A stretch of DNA of 64,000 bases from Capra hircus (Eukaryota; Chordata; Mammalia; Artiodactyla; Bovidae), in the NCBI RefSeq assembly GCF_001704415.2, contig NC_030822.1, forward strand, positions 53,251,345 to 53,315,344, given 5' to 3'. The translations under genes and the position numbers were made by a program. Below the pieces are notes generated by a model. The model had not been told where the DNA came from, made no database searches, and saw nothing but the letters and a program-made list of their open reading frames with translations. Shown piece after piece: positions 25,401 to 34,400 of the stretch; the first letter of the stretch is position 1, and each line of letters starts with the position of its first letter.

Positions 25401-28400
25401 CCTCGGATGGTCAATAAAAATTAAATGATTCTTCAAAAAGGGTCATCCAAATGTTCTCAATGAAAGGAAGACCCAGAGTTCAATGTCATGGAGAGTTGTG
25501 TCTGTGTGTACAGTCCAAACTCATTCTCTCTTGCCCTGTGGACGATGTCTAGTGTTAACTAGCCAATAATGAGAAACTAGATGACTTTCATTTTGTGTTT
25601 TAATAGGTTAATAAATACATTGTAAGTTGTTATCTACTGTCTCATTTAAAATATCAATGACAGAGAAAGTATCTCTTGTAAAGATGTAATTTCATTTTTT
25701 GAAAAATCTGATGAGCTTTGAAAAATGCTGTGTCATTTTAAGTTTCCCAAAAAGGCATTAAAAATTGCTGTCCTCAATATGCCTTCCTATAATATGAGTG
25801 AGTAGCTATTTTCCCCCTTATTTATAAAATGCTTCTCACAATCAGCTAAATCAGAGGGGGAGAAAAATCATAGAATGACATGTGGTTAGCCAGAACCAAA
25901 ACATTTTTGGAAGTTACACACCTTAGCTTTCAAATTTTCACACATCCAGAATCCTCTTTGATACACAGATTTTTATGATCGTTCTGAAATCTCTTAAAAC
26001 ATTTCTTTTTGTCAATTTTGTCTCTCTATACCATAGAATAAAGCTTTCTCTTTTTTCATCAGGCATAATAAGTAATGAAAATTGAAGAGCAGAATGTGAA
26101 ATATTAAATGAAAATTCCACTTGTGTGGAAGACAAAAGGAAGATAGTGATTTAAAAAATGTGCAGATCAAGAGAAATATATAGTGTATCTTTACACTATA
26201 TTTATATAATATAGTGTATCTTTAATTTTTAAAAAAGTTTAAGAGGTCAAAAATGCAAAATAAATTCAAGGTACATGGATAAAGCCAGTTGATCTAGACA
26301 CAGATTAATGCGTGTAATGCCCTTTTCCTATTAGATCCTAATGTAAGCCTTCACAATAAAGTGAGATTGTTATGCTTCTAAGTCGCTTCAGTTGTGTTCG
26401 ACTCTGTGTGACCCCAGAGATGGCAGTCCACCAGACTCCCCTATCCCTGGGATTCTCCAGGCAAGAACACTGGAGTGGGTTGCCATTTCCTTCTCCAATG
26501 AGATTGTTATAATACTCACTTTTAACCTTCTGATATCAACACAAGCAAACAGTTCTTTCCTAATGACATCAGAGGAGCTACCTGTGAAATCCCAAGTACA
26601 AGGTGTACTCTGTCAGGACAAGGTTCTCTGTTACAAGGTTGTAGTTCTGGGGAAACTTTGGCTCCTGTACAGCTGGAATCAAACAGGTCTCTTTGTCCAA
26701 ACCTCAAAGAAATGAAAAGGAAGAGTAAATGTCTTGCCATAGACATCTATCTTGGCTCCAGTGTCCCCTTATTTTAGTTCAACTTCCATCCTGCTTCCAG
26801 GTAATTGAGTAATATCTTCTAAAAAACAGATCTTGTAACATTCCTACTCTATTGGTCTAAAAATGTCTTTTAGCTTCTGTCTATAGAAATGCAGTTAAAT
26901 CTCTTTAGCTTGGTCATGAAATCACCAAAAATGAAAAGGAATGATAGACAGCACTGTAGAATTTTCCAGGAGATAGGTAATCATTTGTTACTATTCTGTG
27001 CTTTTCTGTATATAAGATTATTTGCTTTTGAGCATGTGTTACTTTTATAATTAGAAGAGTTAAAAAACTGGGAGAAAGTACATAATAATTAAGAGTGATT
27101 CATTTTGAGTGGTAGAACTAAGAGTGGTTTATTTCCTTGTTTTCACTTCTCTGTATTGAGTTTTCTCCAACTTGGCTTCAACATTCTCCCTCCCTAGGCT
27201 TATTTTCTGCCAGTTTCCATACCCTTTCCCCCAGCTACCCCATGTTTTAGCCATGTGGAGCGTCCCACTGCTCCTTAGTTGTTTCACAGCTCTGTACCTT
27301 CATAGTTATTTCCTCTATAAAAGGGACTCCTTTGCTTGATAAACCCAACACATTTTTCAAGACTCAGCTATGAAGACCTCCACCTTCTGCAGAATTCATC
27401 ATTTACTCACTTCTCTGGATTCCTATAGCTTAGCCCTAGACCGTATTATGATGATCTGTTAACATATCTGCCTCCTTTTGGAGCCTTTGAGTTCAAAAAG
27501 GACAGGGACTGTCCTTTATTCATTTTCCTAAGAATGAATGAATGAGTGAATATCCAAGTCTGCCAAATTCAGAGAGAAGGTCTCAGTAAAGCATAACATC
27601 TAAAACTATCAGTTTTTAAAAGTCTGTCTTTTAAAAATTTATAATAGCTTTTCCTTTTGCCTTATCTTCTTTGAGAAAGAGGGACCTCTGTGGAACAGGA
27701 TATGGAAGTGAAGGCCTTATGTTACACACACACAGTTTTGAGAGACCAGCTTCCCCCTACCTCTCATGTGTACATTTTTTATTTTTCGTTCTTCATCATT
27801 CAACTCCTTCAGGGCACAGTAAGTAGGATTAAAGGTGAGGATCCGAGAGGATCTGGGTTTGCAAAATGGCTGGCATAGCTTCAGGAGAGCAGCACCCAGA
27901 TTCAGAAAGAAGGCATCCGAGGCATACATTTGGAAGAAGATTTCTGGCATCTGATTGGCCCAAATCTTGGTGCGGCCTGCGTTTGCATGCAAACAGTTTC
28001 CGAGCCAGGACAAGATACAGTGTTTGGTTTCTGGAGAGAGCTGGAGTAGGTTCTTCAGCATCTGGTAGATCTTTTCATGGAACCGAGCCATGAACTGTTT
28101 AACCAGAAAACACAACCACAGAACATTCCAGTTGCACAATCCTAATATTTGTTACTCTCAAACCTTAGCCACGGGTGATTTCCAAAAATACATGAATCCT
28201 GATCTTTCCCTTACTCTCCCTGTGCCTTACCCTGCCCCCCTATTTCTGATTTAAAAAAATAATAACAATTCTGGGCACGTGTAAGTCTTCCAGATGAGCT
28301 GCCAAACTACAGCTAGCATTTACATAGCTTTAGAGTAGGGGCAGTAGCAGCAGCAGAGTCGGGGCTGGTCAAGTTTCTCTTCTGAAGGCCAGATGGTAAT

Positions 28401-31400
28401 TATTTTTGGCTTTGCATGCCATATGGTTTCTGTTGCACCTATTCAGCTCTACCACTGTGGCATAAAGTCAAGCCATAAACAATACACAGAAGTATGGCTA
28501 GGTTCAATACAACTACTTACAAAATAGGGCAGCAGGCTGGATTTGACCACTGCTATAATTTGCCAACCTCTGCTTTAGAAAGGTGTGATGATGGGAGATT
28601 TAAACTGCCCCCAATTCAACCACTGATTGCCGTATGTTGGCCAGACTTCTACCATATAATTTATGCTAGGAAGCCCAAACAGAGATGACATAGGGGAAAG
28701 GAGGAAAAGGAAAACAATTTGGCTTTTAAGCTGGAGTTCATTCAGAAGATTTTAGGAGCTGAAGTTTTAAGAAATACCTTGGTGAGGAAAATGAGAATTG
28801 AGAGCAGGTGACTGTGCTACAACACGGGGCAAAGAATAGTAGCAGCTTATTCTGAACCAAACAAGGGTCTGTCCTCTGCTCTTAGCACATGCTAAAAAGA
28901 GGACCATTGTTTTACACAATTACGGTAGAGAGTCACCCAGATCAATATGCTGTCCCAAAAGGCTCAAGCAGCCTTGTCTGCATTTGCTTCCTGAGGAAGC
29001 AATACTTAAGAGATTGGGGACAGGAATGCACCAGGAAACAGCTCCACCTGATGAATGTTGGCCTCTTGTACTTTGATCTCCTGGGGACTGGAACGAGATG
29101 GGTTCAGGAAGTAGCCATGATTTTCTATGACTCCCGGTGTCTTTAATAAGCAGGAGATATTCAAGATTACTCCTAGCAAGGTCTTCTGGTACATCTGTCC
29201 ATTACTTGGATCCTTGGGCTGAATGTAGTCTACAAAAACCTGTAGGAAAAGACAAGTCCTAGTCAATTGTCTGTATGATGAGGTAAGTGATCGGGTGAGA
29301 GAGCTTCAAAGAGTTAAGACTATACAACAACCGGGACTTCCCTAGTGGTCCAGTGGTTAAGGATCTACCAATGCAGGGGATGTGGGTTCGATCCCTGATT
29401 GGGGAACCAAGATCCCACAAGCCACACAGCATAGTCAAAAAAACAAAACAGAACAAAAAAAGACTATGTAATAACCAATGTACCTTTCTTATACAATAGG
29501 TAATGTTACACTGCCCTCAGGACAGGGAAGCATAAGCTTCCAACTCAACTGAACACATGTGAACTTTCAGACCTACCTTGGCCATATCCTTCTGCTTAGT
29601 GAAATAGAGAAGAATGTCCAGATACGCGTACAGCAGAATCTGGCAGAGTTCTAGATCTTTGATTCGGCCCAATAAAATGTCAAACACTGGAATCATGACT
29701 TCTGGAAATGTTCGAACTTCCTCATCTAATATCAAGGCTCCAATGACCTCATCCAGAAACTCAGCTACACCTTCAAAATCTGATGGAAGACAAACGAGAC
29801 AAGGCCAAAGGAATTTCTATATGCCTTTACACACAGCTCTTTACTTTGCTGAACTTTTGATAATTCTACTGGTATTGAAACCCATTTTATTCATTTATGC
29901 TGGAACCATAGTGGCTCTGAGGCCTTTTAATGCAATCAGAGGAATGTTACAGAAATCAAATGCAGATGCTCACAGATCTTGCTTATATACTCACGGCCTC
30001 CTAGGGTGGCTTCTACCATCAAATCTACCAGCTGCTCGTGGATGTTTTGGTCAACATAGATCTCTGGGGTGAGAAGGACTGTTCGGGTATTGGACACAGT
30101 GAGGTTCCTGCACTGTACTGCAAAGGGTAGTAGGTTCTCTGGAACTTTGGTAATCTGGAAACAGCAACAAAGAGAGGGAAGATGCTAGCTCTGTGACCTG
30201 GCACAAGGGCAGATACAGCAAACAGAAGGGGAAAGACACTGTGTCTCAAAACAGTAGGGCTTTGCTATGGATGCTTGGAAAGCCATGAGTTCATTCCTTG
30301 GGTTAAGGAATCACCTCTTAGAAATTCTATTGCTGGAAGTGATCAAGCTTAGTCTACTCTGTTATACACACCTCAGTAGAAATGAATTTATCAGATCTTT
30401 TTTTTTTATAAAGGTGTGATTTTTTTTTAAGACGTTTGTAGAAAGAATAAGAGGCATCTGTTAACTGGGGAAGGGGAAGACCCCAAGCCACAGAAAAGGA
30501 GAGATTAAAACTTCAGAAAACAAACTTAACAGGACCTCTGATACCCAGTTCCAGATACACTATGATGTATACATCATAGTACATCATAGTGTATACATCA
30601 TATATTAAACTAATATAACAGACACTGATCCAATCCTCTGGGTTACGTCATAGCCAAGAGTACTTAATGGCAATGATTTCTTTACCTCCTCCTTGGCTCT
30701 TTGAAAGCAGGAATAAAGGTAACAAAAACTGTGCCTCTCCCCTGCATCTCGATCAGCAGAGAGATTCAATGTTGTAGAAGAAGTCATGTTAATCAAGTGG
30801 TTGCCTGGATCTTGAAGTAATAAGCGAGTGAAGACAGCCTATTAGGAAAAACAAAGAACCAAGAATACTAAATCACTGCAAAGTTAATGTAACTTTGCAT
30901 GACATTTTTATTTATTTTACATAAATAAATACATTTAAAAATTTTAACTTATTTTTACATTTTATTTTTTTTACTGAAGTATAGTTGATTTACAATGTTG
31001 TGTTAGTTTCAGGTGTACAGGAAAGTGATTTAGGTACACACACACACACACACACACATCTATTCTTTTTCAGATTCTTTTCTATTATAGGTATTATAAG
31101 ATATTGAATGTAGTTCCCTGTGCTATGCAGTTGGTCTCTGTTGTTTATCTATTTTGTATACAGTAGTGTGTATCTGTTAATTCCAAACTCCTGATTTATC
31201 TACCTCCATCCCTGTCCACTGCAAAGTTAGTTTTAGAGCATCAAGACATAAAAGATAATTTTGACGCAGGTAATTACGAGAATCACAGAATGTAAAAGGG
31301 AAAAAAGCGCAGGAATATAGATGCAGACACAGAGAATGAACTTGTGGACACAGAGAAGGGAAGGGGAAAGCGGGGTGAATTGACAGAGTAGCACTCACAT

Positions 31401-34400
31401 ATATACTACCATGTGAGAAATAAAACACCAGTGGGAAGTTGCTGTATAACACAGGCAGTTCAGCTCAGTTTCAGAGAGGTGGGATGGGGAGGGTTGGTGA
31501 GAAGGCTCAAGAGGAAGGGGATTTATGTATATTAATACTTACAGATGATTCATACTGTTGTATAGCAGAAACCAACGCAACATTGTAAGGCAATTATCCC
31601 TCAATTAAAAAAAATTATGTATACAAATTTAATTGTTTATATTGTTATCCTAAAGCAAGCTTAAGTGTCTAGCATAGTCCCAAGCACAGAGTAAGCATTA
31701 AAAGAATATTTGTTGAATAGTGTGGAGAATGAGAGATTAAACTTATTTGTGAAATCTACTACTCTTCATGACTGCTGATTTCACTCCGACTTTATATAGA
31801 CAGTTTAAATGTATGAAGTTAAACTACAAGTTGTCAAGTGTCTTCCCTACCAAACTTTCATCCGTTTAATATTAATTAAGCACTTGTAAGGTAGAATGTA
31901 GTTTTGATTTTGAAAAAGATATAAAGAAAGAGAGGGGCCTTGGCCTCAATAAGTTAAATGTCTATGGGAGAGAGAAGAGAGGTACACAGAAAAGCCACTA
32001 CATGGGATGGAAAGAGACAACTCTTGTAAGAGATGCAAGAGATTACTGTAAGTGCCCAGAGAGAAAATAACAACTTTCACCTGGTGAAACTTTGTAAATG
32101 GGATGACTTGTTAACTGTGTCTTGCAGGATGGGTAGATTTGGACATGGGACCATGGGTAGATGAGCAGATCCAAAAGAGGGACAACACAGACGGTTTAAG
32201 AGACAGAGCTACGAAAGCCATGGTTGGAGAATGGGGAGCAGAATTCAGCTGCATGGCTGATTTTTACTGAAGGCACATGTAAGGAATGGAAGAATGGTAC
32301 CTGCTCTACGTTGTTCATATCAAGCCAGTCTTGATCTTCCAGGTCTACTGCCATTTCTTCCAAATACACACACCGGCTGGGGATGCCATTCCCACTTTTC
32401 AGGCTCGGGTCACCTGAGAAATGGTTTTAGTCTGATAGGTTAAGAATAATGCTTCTGCCTTACACAGACAACTGATCTTGACAGCACTTCTCTCGAATCC
32501 GAAGTTTGACTCAGGTAATATCAGAGTGATCTTGACACACAGAACAGTATCTACAGATTTAAACCCCCCACCCCCACCCCAAAGAGCACGTGCTTTGTTA
32601 TAAACCTAACATCATAACATTTTAAGCGTAAATCCCAGACATCAGCAGTAGTTTGGGGGTTTAACTACAGACAGGGCACAGAGGGGAAACACTATCTAAT
32701 TCTTCTTGGGGCTTGCATCAAAATGTTTAGATCACCTCTGAGAAGAAAACAGACTTGGCTACCACTCCCACAGCCCTTTCAAAGTAGAAAAGGCAGCAGA
32801 AGCTACACAGTCCAGTCAGAATCAAAACAGAAATGAAAGTTGAATGTGTGTCAAAATACTGCTTTAACAAAAGCTTCCTTGAAAATATAAAATAACCCTG
32901 TGTTCCTGGGAGTTTGGTGGGTTTGTTTAACCATCAGATACAGTAAGTTTCTAAGAGTCAATCCTTAGCCCAAGCAGGAAAGACAGAGTAGTGAATCCAT
33001 TGGCTGCAAATCTGTAACTCACTGTTGTCCAGAGTGATGAGGAAGATCCTTTGGATCATGTGATTGATGTTGAGTTGCTCACATATTTCCTGCTGTGAAC
33101 GGAATGAGCGGCTGATCTCAGCCACAGAGTAATCAAATTCATCCAGGCTCTCTGACACACTATTATCCGAGTCATCTGGGCTGGCTGGGAGTTCATCTGT
33201 CAGAAAATGTAAGTCATTAACAGTTACAATCCTCTCTTTAAGAGAAAACCAAGTATGCATGATAAACGTCACCAAGTGGGGGAGGTTAATTTTGGATGTT
33301 AACTTATTAGTGAACATCTCAAGTCAGTGAACATCTTGTTTTTTTTTAAATTAAGGTATCATTGGCATATATTTGTTTCAGGTGTACAACATGACAATAT
33401 TTGTATATATTGTTAAATGATCACCACAATAAATCAGGTTAACATCTGTCACGGTACGTGTGTGTGCTAAGTCACTTCAGTTGTGTCCAACTCTTTGCGA
33501 CCCCATGGACTGTGTAGCCCGTCAGGCTCCTCTGTCTATGTGATTCTGCAGACAAGAATACTGGAGTGGGTTGCTATGCCCTCCCTCAGGAGATCTTCCC
33601 AACCCAGGGACTGACCCACACGCTCTTCTATCTCCTGAGTTGGCAGGTAGATTTTTTACCACTAGCGCCACCTGGGAAGCCCCTATGTCACCATAAATAG
33701 CTACAATTCTTTTTCTTGTGGTAAGAACTTTTAAGGGCTACTTTCTTAGCAACATTCAAATACACATGCAACACAGTGTTGTTAACTACAGTCACCATGC
33801 TGTTCACTGCATCCTTATGCCTATTACTGGAAGTTTGTACCTTTTGGAACTCTTCACCCATTTTGTCACCCCCAACCCCTGCCTCTGGCAACTCCAAATC
33901 TAGTCTGCTTGTTTTTTTTGTTTTTTTTTTTAAATATTCCAGTGTAGGTGAGATCATATGGTATTTGTCTTTCTCTGACTTATTTGCCTCAGCACAGTGC
34001 CCTCAAGGCCCATCTACTGTCCACCTGAATAATGCTGCAATGAACATGGGGGTGCATATATCTTCTCCAATTAGTGTTTCTGTTTTCTTTGGATAAATAC
34101 CCAGAGGTAGAATTGCTGGATCATATGGTAGCTTTATATTTAATTTTTTTAGGAACCTCCATGCTGATATTTTCCATAGTGGCTGAACCAACTTACAATC
34201 CCACCAACAGTGCACAAGAGTGCCCTTTGCTCCACATCCACAACCCTGCCAACACTTATTATTTCTTGTCTTTTTGATAATAACCATTCTAACAAGCATG
34301 TAGTGGTTTTGATTTATATTGCTCCAATTAATGATGTTGAGCACTTTTTCATGCAGATGTTGACCATCTATATGTCATCTTTGGAAAAATATTAATTCAG

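Noticed and set aside
34003..34344. 113-codon open frame on the minus strand
   Set aside because: Relic of L1 ORF2 with internal changes; inside the antisense L1.
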